64,000 nucleotides of DNA from Lentisphaerota bacterium (GCA_015061685.1 SUWD01000001.1:274356-338355); one strand, 5' to 3'; counted from the first letter of the stretch, positions 25,012-35,019 are shown. A program made the numbers and translations. The notes: generated from the letters alone by a model not told the origin.

Positions 25012-26390
25012 TTGCCCTTCTCCTTACTGGTGCTTTTGCCGGACTTCTGCAACACGTTTTCGACGAAACCGGTGTTGTACTTGCCCTCTACAAAGTTTTT
25101 GTGACCGAGAATTTTTTTCTGGAAAGGAATGGTGGTTTTAACACCTTTGACGACCAATTCATCCAATGCCCGCTGACAGGTGGCAAGAGCTTCGCCGCGG
25201 GTGTGTCCCCAGACGATGAGCTTGCCGATCAGACTGTCGTAGTACGGGGGGATAAAATATCCGGTGTACGCATGGGAATCCATCCGGACATTAGGTCCTC
25301 CGGCAGGGATGAAAAGTTCCAGTTTGCCCGGACAGGGAGCGAAATTATGTTCCGGATCCTCGGCATTGATACGGCATTCGATGGCGTGACCGCGGAATTC
25401 CACATCCTTCTGCCGGATTTTGAGCTTGCTTCCGGCGGCGATCTCGATCTGTGCCCGGACAAGGTCGATACCGGTAACCATTTCGGAAACGGGGTGTTCC
25501 ACCTGGATACGGGTATTCATCTCCATGAAGTAGAATTTTTCCGGATCGGCAGGATCAAGGAGAAATTCGATCGTACCGGCACTGGTATATTTGGCAGCTT
25601 TGGCGGCTTTGACAGCGGCAATACCGATCTTTTCCCGCACTTTGGCACTGAGAGCCGGAGAAGGGGTTTCCTCAATGAGTTTCTGATTTCGGCGTTGGAC
25701 GGAGCAGTCTCTTTCACCAAGATGGATGACATTGCCGAAGTTGTCAGCAAGGATCTGCACCTCGATATGGCGGGGATTGACCAGGAATTTTTCCATGTAA
25801 AGCTCGCCATTGCCGAAAGCCACTTCCGCCTCTTTGCGGGCGGCGTGGAATCCCTGAAGCAGACTGACCTCATTGTGGGCAATACGCATACCTCTGCCGC
25901 CGCCGCCGGCGACAGCCTTGACAATGACCGGATAACCGAGCTTTTTCGCCCATTCGACGGCCTGTTTTTCATCTTTGATCACGGTATCGCTGCCGGGAGT
26001 GGTGGGAACTCCCGCCTGCTTCATGGTATCACGGGCAACAGCTTTGTCACCGAGAGCTTTCATCGCTTCAGCGGTAGGCCCGATAAAAGCTATGCCGTGA
26101 CGGGAACAGGCTTCAGCGAAGTAGGGATTTTCCGAGAGGAAGCCGTAGCCGGGGTGGATGGCATCCACATCACAGATGGCGGCTACAGTGAGCAGTCTTT
26201 CAATGAGCAGATAGCTCTCTGACGGAGCTGCCGCACCGATACAAACGGCTTCATCAGCCATTTTGACGGGCATACTGTCGGCATCAGCCTTGGAATAAAC
26301 CATAACGGTCTTGACACCGAGTTCACGGCAGGCACGGATGATCCGCACAGCGATTTCGCCCCGGTTGGCGATCATTACTTTATTGAACAT
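25008..26390 (-). CDS. accC: Acetyl-CoA carboxylase, biotin carboxylase subunit
   Basis: A 460-residue ATP-grasp biotin carboxylase. Starts [23 protein letters not shown] (start 26390 chosen; the upstream in-frame start lacks family similarity). [10 protein letters not shown], the glycine-rich loop [45 protein letters not shown] and [22 protein letters not shown] are complete. It carboxylates biotin on AccB with ATP and bicarbonate in the first step of fatty acid synthesis. It is in the operon aroQ-accB-accC-asp23. The carboxyltransferase subunits are not in this window. Confidence 0.96.
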   Translation of the reverse strand: MFNKVMIANRGEIAVRIIRACRELGVKTVMVYSKADADSMPVKMADEAVCIGAAAPSESYLLIERLLTVAAICDVDAIHPGYGFLSENPYFAEACSRHGIAFIGPTAEAMKALGDKAVARDTMKQAGVPTTPGSDTVIKDEKQAVEWAKKLGYPVIVKAVAGGGGRGMRIAHNEVSLLQGFHAARKEAEVAFGNGELYMEKFLVNPRHIEVQILADNFGNVIHLGERDCSVQRRNQKLIEETPSPALSAKVREKIGIAAVKAAKAAKYTSAGTIEFLLDPADPEKFYFMEMNTRIQVEHPVSEMVTGIDLVRAQIEIAAGSKLKIRQKDVEFRGHAIECRINAEDPEHNFAPCPGKLELFIPAGGPNVRMDSHAYTGYFIPPYYDSLIGKLIVWGHTRGEALATCQRALDELVVKGVKTTIPFQKKILGHKNFVEGKYNTGFVENVLQKSGKSTSKEKGK

Positions 26391-26423
26391 ATTCAAATTC
26401 TCCTCTGCACGGGGCAAGGGGTT

Positions 26424-26879
26424 TTATTCCAGGACGAACATGGGCTGACCGAATTCAACGGGCTGACCGTTGGCGACCAGAATTTCCTTGATAACGCCGG
26501 ATTTTTCCGCTTTGACTTCGTTCATGACCTTCATAGCTTCGATGATGCACAGCACGGTATCCGGATTGACCCGGTCGCCGACCTGAACGAAAGGAGCGGC
26601 ATCGGGGGAAGCTGCCTGATAGAAGGTACCGACCAGAGGAGAATCAATGGTTTCAGCAGGAGCCGCAGGGGCAGCAGGAGCTGCAGCCGGAGCAGCGGCA
26701 GGAGCCGGAACCGCAGGCATGGCGGCGGGCATGGCAGCAGGCATGATCACCGGAGCGACCGGGGCACGGTCATCGCCGCGGCGGAAGCAGAGATTGCAGT
26801 TGTCGGACTCAATTTTCACTTCGGTAAGGTTGTACTCGCCCATCAATTTGACCAGGTTGCGGATTTCGTCGAAATTCAT
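26424..26879 (-). CDS. accB: Biotin carboxyl carrier protein of acetyl-CoA carboxylase
   Basis: A 151-residue BCCP. N-terminal helix [24 protein letters not shown], a long Ala/Pro linker (residues 40-77), then the biotinyl domain [26 protein letters not shown] with the biotinylated lysine in IEAMKVMNE (Val instead of the more usual Met after Lys, seen in some lineages). It is carboxylated by AccC, encoded 33 bases downstream. The gene follows aroQ by 53 bases on the same strand. Confidence 0.95.
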   Translation of the reverse strand: MNFDEIRNLVKLMGEYNLTEVKIESDNCNLCFRRGDDRAPVAPVIMPAAMPAAMPAVPAPAAAPAAAPAAPAAPAETIDSPLVGTFYQAASPDAAPFVQVGDRVNPDTVLCIIEAMKVMNEVKAEKSGVIKEILVANGQPVEFGQPMFVLE

Positions 26880-26932
26880 AATGAATTTTCCTTTTTTTAT
26901 CGTTTAAGTTGTCGTTTTATTTCAAAAATCAT

Positions 26933-27373
26933 TCATTTACAATTCAATTTGGCACACAATGCCCGCAGAGCAAGCAAATATGAATCTTTACCGAATCCGG
27001 CAATAACACCGGTACAGACCGGAGCAATGTATGAATGATGCCGGAATTCCTCTCTGGCGGCGGTATTGCTCAAGTGTACTTCAACCGCCGGCAGAGCGAC
27101 AGCAGAAATGGCATCACGCAAAGCAACTGAAGTGTGGGTGTAAGCGGCGGCATTGAGAATTATACCATCAAAGCCGTTATTGCGTGCAGAACCGATGAGC
27201 GAAACCAATTCGCCCTCAATATTGGATTGAAATGCTTCGATTTCGCATCCGAGTTCTTTTCCCAGAGCAGTTGTTTCGGCAACGATCTTTTCCAGAGTCA
27301 TTGTTCCGTAGATCCCCGGCTCACGGGAGCCGAGCAGCTGCAGATTGGGACCATTCAAAAGTAGGATTTTCAT
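26933..27373 (-). CDS. aroQ: 3-dehydroquinate dehydratase, type II
   Basis: A 146-residue type II dehydroquinase. Starts [23 protein letters not shown] with the catalytic Tyr in GIYG, then [26 protein letters not shown] with the catalytic His, EVHLSN and the final [18 protein letters not shown]. Start 27373 is chosen because it begins the family strand and follows TTAAGGTG. It is the third step of the shikimate pathway, cytoplasmic. First gene of a unit with accB, accC and asp23, an arrangement seen in other bacteria. Confidence 0.95.
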   Translation of the reverse strand: MKILLLNGPNLQLLGSREPGIYGTMTLEKIVAETTALGKELGCEIEAFQSNIEGELVSLIGSARNNGFDGIILNAAAYTHTSVALRDAISAVALPAVEVHLSNTAAREEFRHHSYIAPVCTGVIAGFGKDSYLLALRALCAKLNCK

Positions 27374-27411
27374 AGACACCTTAATTGTTTTCCTGCTTTG
27401 ATCTTCTATAT

Positions 27412-27440
27412 AACATATCATCTCAAAGCGGATTTTTCAA
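27412..27440 (-). promoter_or_regulatory. Promoter of the aroQ-accB-accC-asp23 operon
   Basis: Minus strand TTGAAA, 17 bases, TATGTT, 39 bases before the aroQ start codon. Confidence 0.7.
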
Positions 27441-27533
27441 GTTGTCTTTGGGTTAAACAACTTATGATTTGCGTAAAGCAGGGTAAAATGAGGGTGGATA
27501 TGGTAATTTCACCAAAAGAAGATGCGGTAACTT

Positions 27534-28940
27534 TTATGAAAAAAGAGAACGGTGGATGAGGATCATGGTCTGATCATCATTCTGCTCATATTCAAAATCG
27601 TGGACGGTATTCATGACTTCGTCGATGATTTCCGACGGAGAATTCCGGTGGTCACAGGCGACGTGGAAAGCATTGGCGAGACGCTCGGTACCGAATTCAA
27701 CTTTTTCATGGTTGAGAGCTTCGCTCAAGCCGTCGGAAAAGAGCATGATACTGGTTCCCTCGTCAACTGCCAGACAGATGGTTTCGAATTCAGCATCTTC
27801 GTCCGGCAGCAGCCCGAGAGCCACTCCCAATGGAGAGAGCCGCCGGAGATGGCCGTGAATGTGCATTATCATATCAGTGTGTCCGGCTCTGCCGAATTCG
27901 ATCAGACCGCCGCGTTTGTCGATCAGACAGCAGCCCATGGTGATGAAACGGTCCGCATCGGAATCCCGGTTCAAATTGGCATTGACATCCCGGAGGAATT
28001 TGCTCAACGTGGTGAATTGGGCAGCCATTGCCCGGGCGAAACTGCGGGTCATGGATGCCAGAATACAGGCAGGCATTCCCTTGCCGCAGGCATCTCCGAC
28101 GATGACCAGAAGACGGTTTTCATCGATTTTTATCATATCGAAAAAGTCGCCGTTGACCTCTTTGGCACTGGTTGTGCGGGCACAGACGGAGAAGTCTCCC
28201 AGCGTCACTGATTCAGGAGGGAGCAGAGAATTTTGGAACTGCCGGACAAAAGCCAGCTCCTGATCGATTCTTTCCCGGCGGCTGATCTCTCCATAGACCT
28301 GCACCAGCTGCATCACCATAAGCACCTGCGGGATAAGAGCTTTGAACCGGTTGTACTGGGCAGTGGAAAATGGTTTTCCGGAGAGCATACGGTTATCGAC
28401 CGCACAGATAACTCCCTGCAAAATGCCGTCTTTCACCATCGGCACCGCCATCACGCTGCCCAGAGAAGCTGAATCCGGATATATCTCAAAACGCTCATCG
28501 ATGCTTGCCAGAGGAACAAGTTCACCGTGTCTGGATTCGGCGATCTTACCGATGAATCCCTCACCGATATTGAGCAATTCGCACCGCAGAGTCTCAAGCT
28601 GTTTTTTGTTGGAAACGGCGATCACGCCGTCAGCAGTCAGGGGATATTCGCCGCAGACGCCAAGGACGACAAGTTTCTGATCGCTGATACCGTAAATAGC
28701 TACGGAACCGGCATCAAGCTGTTCACAGACGTAACGGGCGGATGAATGCAATGCACCATCCAGCCCGTCTTCGCAATCAATCCCGGCAGAAAACCGGGAA
28801 AGAAAGTTGGAAATTTCTGTGCGGTTCAAAACCACCCCGCTCAAATCCATCCGCAATTCATCAGCCTTGCGGTAAAACGAGGCGGCGGCGATCAGAGAAA
28901 TCACCAGCAATATTGATAATATTACTACCGCAGCAGTCAA
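27534..28940 (-). CDS. Membrane-anchored GAF-PP2C phosphatase (RsbU/SpoIIE-like)
   Basis: A 468-residue protein: one N-terminal transmembrane helix (AAVVILSILLVISLIAAASF), a GAF-like sensor domain (about 60-215), a linker with QELAFVRQFQNSLLPPE, and a PP2C/SpoIIE phosphatase domain with VNGDFFDMIKI (metal Asp), VIVGDACGKGMPACI, FGRAGHTDMI, MLFSDGLSEA and NDDQTMILI. Such phosphatases reset anti-anti-sigma factors of partner-switching systems. No partner gene is nearby. It follows carB by 24 bases on the same strand, so probably shares its promoter. The signal sensed by the GAF domain is unknown. Confidence 0.85.
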   Translation of the reverse strand: MTAAVVILSILLVISLIAAASFYRKADELRMDLSGVVLNRTEISNFLSRFSAGIDCEDGLDGALHSSARYVCEQLDAGSVAIYGISDQKLVVLGVCGEYPLTADGVIAVSNKKQLETLRCELLNIGEGFIGKIAESRHGELVPLASIDERFEIYPDSASLGSVMAVPMVKDGILQGVICAVDNRMLSGKPFSTAQYNRFKALIPQVLMVMQLVQVYGEISRRERIDQELAFVRQFQNSLLPPESVTLGDFSVCARTTSAKEVNGDFFDMIKIDENRLLVIVGDACGKGMPACILASMTRSFARAMAAQFTTLSKFLRDVNANLNRDSDADRFITMGCCLIDKRGGLIEFGRAGHTDMIMHIHGHLRRLSPLGVALGLLPDEDAEFETICLAVDEGTSIMLFSDGLSEALNHEKVEFGTERLANAFHVACDHRNSPSEIIDEVMNTVHDFEYEQNDDQTMILIHRSLFS

Positions 28941-28964
28941 TTTTCACATCCTTTCCGGAGAATT

Positions 28965-31900
28965 TCAGTCTGCCAGATATTCCTGCAGTGATTTAAGTAC
29001 CGGATCACCCTGCCGGGCTTCCCGGATACCGGTTTCAGTGGCACGGGCAGCGGCGATGGTGGTCATGTACGGGATTTTGTACTGGATAGCCAGCATCCGG
29101 ATGCAGCTGTCGTCGATCTTGCTCAATTTATCCATGGGAGTATTGATGATCAATGCGACTTCCCGGTTGCGGATGAGGTCGGCAACATTGGGTCTGCCCT
29201 CGTTGAGTTTGCAGACATTGCCGTGTTTGATGCCGTTGGCATCGAGAAATTCACCGGTACCTTCAGTAGTGATCAATTCAAAGCCCATTTCAGCCAGACC
29301 CTTGACAACGGGCAGCATCTCCTCCCGGTCACGGCGGCGGACAGTGACCAGCACTTTACCGGAGAGCGGCAGCTGGGAACCGGCAGCCTGCTGTGCCTTG
29401 TAATATGCCATGCCGAATGTGGGAGCCATACCCATGACTTCGCCGGTGGCACGCATTTCCGGGCCGAGGATCGGATCGACTTCGGGGAACATGTTGAAAG
29501 GGAAGACCGCTTCTTTGACGCCGAAATATTTAGTCGGCGGATTACGCAGCAGAGATTTGAATTCGCTCAATTTCGCTCCGAGCATCAAGTTGGTGGCGAT
29601 CCGGGCGATGGGGGCACCGGTAACCTTGGAGACGATCGGCACGGTACGGGAAGCACGGGGGTTGGCTTCAATGATCCACACTTTGTCCTCGCAAACGGCG
29701 AACTGGACATTGAGAATACCGACCACCCGGAAGTCACGGGCAATGGCAGCGGCTTTTTCCGCAATGGTGTCCAGATGCTTTTTCGCCAGAGTCACCGGCG
29801 GGATCGAACAGGCGGAGTCTCCGGAGTGGATACCGGCAAGCTCAACGTGTTCCATAACGGCCGGGATATAGACATCCGTACCGTCACAAATGGCATCAAC
29901 TTCGCACTCAATGGCAGGATCGAGGAAACGGTCGATCAGCATGGGATATTCCGGGCTGACCTGAATTGCTTCCACCGCGTAACGCTCAAGGGTTTTTTCA
30001 TCGTAAAGCACCGCCATACCTCTGCCGCCGAGGACGAAGGAGGGACGCACCATCACCGGATAACCGATCTTGCGGCCCAGAGCGATCGCCTCATCCAGAG
30101 AACGGGCGATGCCTGATTCAGGCTGATTGACCTTGAGGGCGAGCATTCTTTCCCGGAAGTATTCACGGTCTTCGGCAAGACGGATACCTTCGGGCTGGGT
30201 ACCGACGATACGGACGCCGGCATCTTTGAGTTCCTGGGCGATATTGAGCGGGGTCTGACCGCCGAATTGGACGATGACGCCTTCGGGGTTTTCCTTGTAG
30301 TAGATGCTCAAAACGTCTTCAGTGGTAAGCGGTTCAAAATAGAGCTTATCGCTGGTATCGTAGTCGGTGGAAACTGTTTCGGGGTTGCAGTTGACCAGCA
30401 CAGATTCATAACCGGCATCACGCAGGGCGAATGCGGCATGGACACAGGTATAGTCAAATTCGATACCCTGACCGATACGGTTGGGGCCGCCGCCGAGGAT
30501 CATGATCTTTTTCTTATCGGAGACCGGAACTTCATCGGGGGCACCGGAGTAGGTGGAGTAGTAGTAATCCTCATCGCCCTCAACGCCGGAAACCGGTACG
30601 CGGCAGTAAGTTGCCACACATCCCAGAGCGATGCGGCGTTCTCTGACATCTTTTTCGGAGACGTTGAAAAATTTAGCCAGATATTTATCGGAGAAAGCAA
30701 ATTTTTTCGCTTTGATGAGCAATTCATCCGGGAGAGCCATCCAGGTATATTTATTCAGCTCAAGCTCAAAGAGGGCAAGTTCCTGGATCTCGGAGAGGAA
30801 GAAGGTCGCAATGCTGGTCATTTTGAATGCTTCTTCGACGGTCAAACCCTTTTTGAATGCTTCGTAGAGGTGGAAAAATCTCTCACTGGAAGCACTGGCG
30901 ACCAGAGGACGCAGCTCATCAAGGCTGAGAGCTTCGATCTTGCGGATGCAACCCGGACCGCTGCGACCGATCTCCAGAGAACGGATGGCTTTCTGGAAGG
31001 CTTCTTTGAAGTCCTTACCGATGCTCATGACTTCGCCGACCGCTTTCATCTGGGTTCCCAGAGCATCTTTTGCCTGCGGGAACTTCTCAAATGCCCAGCG
31101 GGCGAATTTGGCAACTACATAATCACCGGCGGGAGTGTATTTATCCAGAGTTCCCTCCCGGTAGTAGGGCATTTCGTCGAGGGTGACACCGGTGGCAAGG
31201 ACAGTGGAAACTTTGGCGATGGGAAATCCGGTGGCTTTGGAAGCCAATGCACTGGAACGGCTGGTACGGGGGTTGATCTCAATGACGATGACTCTGCCGT
31301 CCTTGCGGTTGCGGGCGAATTGGACATTGCATCCGCCGGTAACGCCGATGGCGTCGATGATGCGGTAGCTGTAATCCTGCAATTCAGCCTGAACCTCTTT
31401 GGAGATGGTCAGCATGGGGGCGACGCAGAAGCTGTCACCGGTATGGACACCGACCGGATCGACGTTTTCGATGAAGCAGACGGTGATTTTCTGACCTTTG
31501 GCATCCCGGACGACTTCGAGTTCAAGTTCCTCCCAGCCCAGCACGCACTCCTCGACCAGCACCTGACCGATCAAGCTGGCGGCAAGACCGCGGGAAACGA
31601 CTTCCCGGAGTTCTTCGACATTGTAAACGATACCGCCGCCGGTACCGCCCATGGTGTAGGCGGGACGCAGAACGACCGGGTAACCCAGATCAGCGGCGAT
31701 TTTTTCAGCTTCTTCGACGGAGTAGGAGGGTTCGGATTTCGCCATCGGGATGCCGAGGCGGTTCATGGTGTTTTTGAATTCGATACGGTCTTCGCCGCGT
31801 TTGATGGCTTCCAGATCGACGCCGATGACCTGAACGTTGTATTTTTCCAGAATACCGGCATCGTTGAGAGAGATAGCCAGATTCAATGCGGTCTGTCCGC

Positions 31901-32171
31901 CGAGGTTGGGGAGCAGGGCATCGGGCTTCTCTTTGGCGATGATTCTTTCCAGACTGTCAACGGTCAGCGGTTCAATATAAGTATGATCCGCCATGCCGGG
32001 GTCGGTCATGATCGTTGCGGGATTGGAGTTGGTAAGCACCACTTCATAACCGCGTTCACGCAGAGCTTTGCAAGCCTGTGTACCGGAGTAGTCAAATTCA
32101 CATGCCTGTCCGATGATGATCGGACCGGAACCGATGATGAGAACTTTTTTGATATCTGTCCTCTGAGCCAT
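28965..32171 (-). CDS. carB: Carbamoyl-phosphate synthase, large subunit
   Basis: A 1068-residue protein with both ATP-grasp halves of CarB. Start ATG 32171 (MAQRTDIKKVLIIGSGP) follows AAGAGG. First half: FDYSGTQACKALRE, RPAYTMGGTGGGIVYN, NPRTSRSSALASKATGFPIA. Second half: KKIMILGGGPNRIGQGIEFDYTCVHAAFAL, RPSFVLGGRGMAVLYD, EANPRASRTVPIVSK. The C-terminal allosteric domain is present (LPLSGKVLVTVRR...). It makes carbamoyl phosphate for pyrimidines and arginine using ammonia delivered by the small subunit, which is not in this window. A 641-codon open frame on the opposite strand (30267-32192) is a shadow of its codon bias. Confidence 0.97.
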   Translation of the reverse strand: MAQRTDIKKVLIIGSGPIIIGQACEFDYSGTQACKALRERGYEVVLTNSNPATIMTDPGMADHTYIEPLTVDSLERIIAKEKPDALLPNLGGQTALNLAISLNDAGILEKYNVQVIGVDLEAIKRGEDRIEFKNTMNRLGIPMAKSEPSYSVEEAEKIAADLGYPVVLRPAYTMGGTGGGIVYNVEELREVVSRGLAASLIGQVLVEECVLGWEELELEVVRDAKGQKITVCFIENVDPVGVHTGDSFCVAPMLTISKEVQAELQDYSYRIIDAIGVTGGCNVQFARNRKDGRVIVIEINPRTSRSSALASKATGFPIAKVSTVLATGVTLDEMPYYREGTLDKYTPAGDYVVAKFARWAFEKFPQAKDALGTQMKAVGEVMSIGKDFKEAFQKAIRSLEIGRSGPGCIRKIEALSLDELRPLVASASSERFFHLYEAFKKGLTVEEAFKMTSIATFFLSEIQELALFELELNKYTWMALPDELLIKAKKFAFSDKYLAKFFNVSEKDVRERRIALGCVATYCRVPVSGVEGDEDYYYSTYSGAPDEVPVSDKKKIMILGGGPNRIGQGIEFDYTCVHAAFALRDAGYESVLVNCNPETVSTDYDTSDKLYFEPLTTEDVLSIYYKENPEGVIVQFGGQTPLNIAQELKDAGVRIVGTQPEGIRLAEDREYFRERMLALKVNQPESGIARSLDEAIALGRKIGYPVMVRPSFVLGGRGMAVLYDEKTLERYAVEAIQVSPEYPMLIDRFLDPAIECEVDAICDGTDVYIPAVMEHVELAGIHSGDSACSIPPVTLAKKHLDTIAEKAAAIARDFRVVGILNVQFAVCEDKVWIIEANPRASRTVPIVSKVTGAPIARIATNLMLGAKLSEFKSLLRNPPTKYFGVKEAVFPFNMFPEVDPILGPEMRATGEVMGMAPTFGMAYYKAQQAAGSQLPLSGKVLVTVRRRDREEMLPVVKGLAEMGFELITTEGTGEFLDANGIKHGNVCKLNEGRPNVADLIRNREVALIINTPMDKLSKIDDSCIRMLAIQYKIPYMTTIAAARATETGIREARQGDPVLKSLQEYLAD

Positions 32172-32250
32172 AAGAAACCTCTTTTCCCGTAATATTTTCC
32201 CAAATCGCGAACTCACAAATCAAAAGAGCCGCCGCATAAGACCGGGATGT

Positions 32251-32279
32251 AATATACACCCTTTTCGACAGATAGTCAA
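32251..32279 (-). promoter_or_regulatory. Promoter of carB
   Basis: Minus strand TTGACT, 17 bases, TATATT, about 80 bases before the carB start. Confidence 0.75.
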
Positions 32280-32284
32280 GTCGT

Positions 32285-32872
32285 TTAGAGCGTTCCTTTG
32301 GTGGAAAGTACGCCTTTTACTCTCTCATCGTAAGAAAGTGCCTGATCCAGTGCCTTGGCCAGTGCCTTGAAAATCGCTTCAAAAAGGTGGTGGGTCTCAC
32401 AGGAAACGATCATGCGGATATGCAGATTGAGTCCGGCTTTGACTGCAAAGGCCTGAAAAAATTCATGAAAGAGCCGGGTGTCGATGTTGTTGAGCTGCTG
32501 GGCAGGCGGCGTGACATCGTAGTAAAGTCCGCCTCTGCCGGAGAGATCCAGAGCGATCATCACCAGAGTTTCATCCATCGGCAGCAGGAAGTTGCCGTAA
32601 CGGCGGATACCGGCTTTGTCTCCGGCGGCTTTGGCGAGCAATTCACCAAGCACGATACCGAGATCTTCCATGGTGTGATGACAGTCAACTTCCAAATCGC
32701 CTTTTGCCGAGACATTGAGATCGAAAAATCCATGTTTGGCAAAGAGCGTAAGCATGTGATCCATAAAGGGAATACCCGTGGAAATGACCGATTTGCCCTC
32801 ACCGTCAAGATCGATGGAACAAATTATGTCAGTTTCGGCGGTTTTGCGGGAAATTTCTGCGAAGCGTGCCAT
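32285..32872 (-). CDS. hisB: Imidazoleglycerol-phosphate dehydratase
   Basis: A 195-residue monofunctional HisB. GIPFMDHMLTLFAKHGFFDL, DCHHTMEDLGIVLGE (the HHxxED metal motif), then RRYGNFLLPMDE, SGRGGLYYD and the second motif CETHHLFEAIFKALAKAL. It dehydrates imidazoleglycerol phosphate in histidine synthesis using two manganese ions. Other his genes are absent from this window. The gene begins 4 bases after the folD stop, with its ribosome site GGAG inside the last folD codons, so folD-hisB is one transcript, probably started by repeat copy D. Confidence 0.96.
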   Translation of the reverse strand: MARFAEISRKTAETDIICSIDLDGEGKSVISTGIPFMDHMLTLFAKHGFFDLNVSAKGDLEVDCHHTMEDLGIVLGELLAKAAGDKAGIRRYGNFLLPMDETLVMIALDLSGRGGLYYDVTPPAQQLNNIDTRLFHEFFQAFAVKAGLNLHIRMIVSCETHHLFEAIFKALAKALDQALSYDERVKGVLSTKGTL

Positions 32873-32876
32873 AATA

Positions 32877-33764
32877 TTATTTCTCCAGTTTGAGTTGCAG
32901 TGCGATACAGGCGTTGCGGAGCAGACCGGCGATGGTCATGGGGCCGACGCCGCCGGGGACGGGGGTGATGAAAGAAGCTTTTTCAGCAGCTTCGGCATAT
33001 TTCACATCACCGACGAGGCGGTTTTTACCCAGAGCTTCATCGAAAATGCGGTTGATACCGACGTCGATGACCACGGCACCGTCTTTGATCATGTCTCCGG
33101 TGACAAATTCAGGTTTGCCGATGGCGGCAATGAGAATATCGGCGTCCAGAGTGTAACGGCGGATATCGGGGGTACCGGAATGGACGACCGTGACAGTGGC
33201 ATTGGCACCGGCGGCTTTCTGCATGAGCAGAGCAGCCATGGGTTTGCCGACGATATTGCTTCTGCCGATAACCACGGCATGTTTGCCTTTGGGGTCGATG
33301 CCGGAACGTTTGAGCAATTCCATAACTCCCCACGGAGTGCAGGGGTGGAAGCCGGGTTTTTCGCCGATAAGAAGTCTGCCGACATTGCGTTCGGCGAAAC
33401 AATCCACATCTTTGTCCGGGTCGATGGCGAGAATGACGGCAGCTTCATCGACCTGCGGCGGAGGAGGAGACTGCACGAGAATACCGTCAATGGTCTCATC
33501 GGCATTGAGTCCGGCGATAACTTTGAGGACATCCTCTGTCGTGCTTTCTTTGGGCATGGCGATCATGCGTGATTCGATGCCGGTTTCGCCGCAGGCACGG
33601 ACTTTGTTGCGGACGTACACGGCACTGGCGGGGTCATCGCCGACGAGGACTACGGCGAGACCGACTTTTCTGCCGGCTTTTTTGGCGAGATCAGCGGCGA
33701 TCTGAGCAGTTTCCTGATTGATCTGCTGAGCGATTGTTTTACCGTCAATGATTTGTGCGGACAT
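32877..33764 (-). CDS. folD: Methylenetetrahydrofolate dehydrogenase / methenyl-THF cyclohydrolase
   Basis: A 295-residue FolD. YVRNKVRACGETGIE with the catalytic Lys, DGILVQSPPPPQVDE, DKDVDCF, PCTPWGVMELL, VVIGRSNIVGKPMAALL, and the final TPVPGGVGPMTIAGLLRNA. It interconverts 5,10-methylene-, methenyl- and 10-formyl-THF in the cytoplasm. The only recognisable promoter upstream (33863-33891) lies in repeat copy D, 98 bases away. The inserted repeat therefore seems to drive folD-hisB. Confidence 0.96.
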   Translation of the reverse strand: MSAQIIDGKTIAQQINQETAQIAADLAKKAGRKVGLAVVLVGDDPASAVYVRNKVRACGETGIESRMIAMPKESTTEDVLKVIAGLNADETIDGILVQSPPPPQVDEAAVILAIDPDKDVDCFAERNVGRLLIGEKPGFHPCTPWGVMELLKRSGIDPKGKHAVVIGRSNIVGKPMAALLMQKAAGANATVTVVHSGTPDIRRYTLDADILIAAIGKPEFVTGDMIKDGAVVIDVGINRIFDEALGKNRLVGDVKYAEAAEKASFITPVPGGVGPMTIAGLLRNACIALQLKLEK

Positions 33765-33795
33765 TTATTCAACTCCCTGAAATATTGTTTTTTTG

Positions 33796-33984
33796 ATAAT
33801 GTCCCGAATTTTGTGAAACCCGTAACAGAAGCTTATAAACAAACATTTTTGTTAACGTATAAAACATATCACATAAGTTGTGATTTGTCAAACCGGCAAG
33901 CACGGGTTTGATCCAAATGTTGGATGCAGTGTGAGGCAATGCACCACCGCAGGAAAGATTTTTCACAAAAAATGAGACAATAAC
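33796..33984 (-). mobile_element. MITE-like repeat, copy D (189 bp, shortest intact)
   Basis: Begins ATAATGTCCCGAATTTTGTG and ends TTTCACAAAAAATGAGACAATAAC. Compared with copy E the middle is deleted between GTGAGGCA and GCAATGCACC, leaving only both ends and the promoter. The flanks GTTTTTTTG and TTTTTTTTA match in seven of nine bases, so the target duplication has drifted or the site was a T-run. It lies 31 bases upstream of folD. Confidence 0.82.
33863..33891 (-). promoter_or_regulatory. Repeat-borne promoter of folD-hisB
   Basis: Minus strand TTGACA (33891-33886), 17-base spacer with ATCAC-AACTTAT-GTGAT, then TATGTT (33868-33863). It points at folD, 98 bases before its start codon. Confidence 0.7.
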
Positions 33985-34099
33985 TTTTTTTTAGATTGTC
34001 ATAAGGAAAATATAACACCATTTCTCCGGGAAAACAACTTTTTTTTCTGAACAATCAGCGATTTTATCAATATTGTTCCGTATCGGGCGGCAGATTTTT

Positions 34100-34879
34100 T
34101 CACCCGGCGTCACCGCGGTGCTGCTTGCGGTAACGGGCGGGTGTTTCCCCGGTCAGAGTACGGAAGATCCGGGTAAAGTGGTAACGGTCAACAAATCCGG
34201 TATCCGTGGCGATACTTTCGATGGAACTCTCGGAAAAGGCGAGGAGAAATTTTGCTCTTTCGATGCGTTTGCTGCGGTAATAGATCTGCGGCGAAACCCC
34301 GATTTGCCGGGTAAAAAGGTGGATGAATGCACTTTCTCCCATGTGGACTTTTTCCGCAAGAGTTTTATTGCTGTAGTGTCCGATGGTCGTACCGGAAAGG
34401 GTTCGCAAAGTTGCGGCGATGCGTTTGTCCAATTCTCCTTTCCGGACAAAATACTTATCCGGGAGTTTGGAAACAGCTGTATGCAGAACTCCGGCGATAC
34501 TTAAAAATGTTTGCAGACTGCCCCGGACAAATTTTTCGCTCCAGAGCTTCATCAGACGGTCAACCTCCGGCCAGACGGGGATTTCAAAAATATTGTCCTG
34601 CGGCTCATGACCGGGGAATTTCATGGTAAAGTGGATGTAAAGCTGTTTGAATTCTCCATTGGAACAAGTGGAAATATTGGTTTCCGGAGCGATGAGATAG
34701 ATATTGTGCGGTTTCATATTTATCCGGCGGCCGTTGTGAAAAAGCACCGGGCTTTCCCGGTCATTGATCCACGCCCGCCAGAATGCTGAAGTTATTTCAG
34801 CTTCAGAGTAGTTCCACTCCTGTACTCTGGAAAATCCCCACTGGTGGATCCTCATGGGGGAATAATTCATCATATCCAT
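34100..34879 (-). CDS. AraC-family transcriptional regulator
   Basis: A 259-residue regulator. An N-terminal cupin-like sensing domain (residues 10-150, with PVLFHNGRRINMKPHNIYLIAP) is followed by two helix-turn-helix units at the C-terminus: TLAEKVHMGESAFIHLFTRQIGVSPQIYYRSKRIERAKFLL and SIATDTGFVDRYHFTRIFRTLTGETPARYR. These are canonical AraC motifs. Start 34879 or 34870 (second ATG). The N-terminal domain in this family usually binds a sugar, suggesting control of a glycan-use operon. No target is adjacent on either side: folD-hisB lies downstream and a divergent lipoprotein gene upstream. Confidence 0.9.
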   Translation of the reverse strand: MDMMNYSPMRIHQWGFSRVQEWNYSEAEITSAFWRAWINDRESPVLFHNGRRINMKPHNIYLIAPETNISTCSNGEFKQLYIHFTMKFPGHEPQDNIFEIPVWPEVDRLMKLWSEKFVRGSLQTFLSIAGVLHTAVSKLPDKYFVRKGELDKRIAATLRTLSGTTIGHYSNKTLAEKVHMGESAFIHLFTRQIGVSPQIYYRSKRIERAKFLLAFSESSIESIATDTGFVDRYHFTRIFRTLTGETPARYRKQHRGDAG

Positions 34880-34908
34880 AAACGGCTTCCTCTTTTTCTA
34901 CCGGAGAA

Positions 34909-34937
34909 AATATAACTGCCGTAATCTTTTTTGTCAA
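34909..34937 (-). promoter_or_regulatory. Promoter of the AraC regulator gene
   Basis: Minus strand TTGACA, 17 bases, TATATT: a full match to the window's consensus. Confidence 0.75.
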
Positions 34938-35019
34938 GTTCCCGGCGGAAAAAGTAATGAAAATAACTGCCGGTACAGCAGCTGACCGGAATTTGATGTT
35001 GAATTTTCATTTCAGGCAC

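Noticed and set aside
30267..32192. 641-codon open frame opposite carB
   Set aside because: Antisense shadow of a long GC-biased gene; no start site or family pattern, while carB is complete on the other strand.
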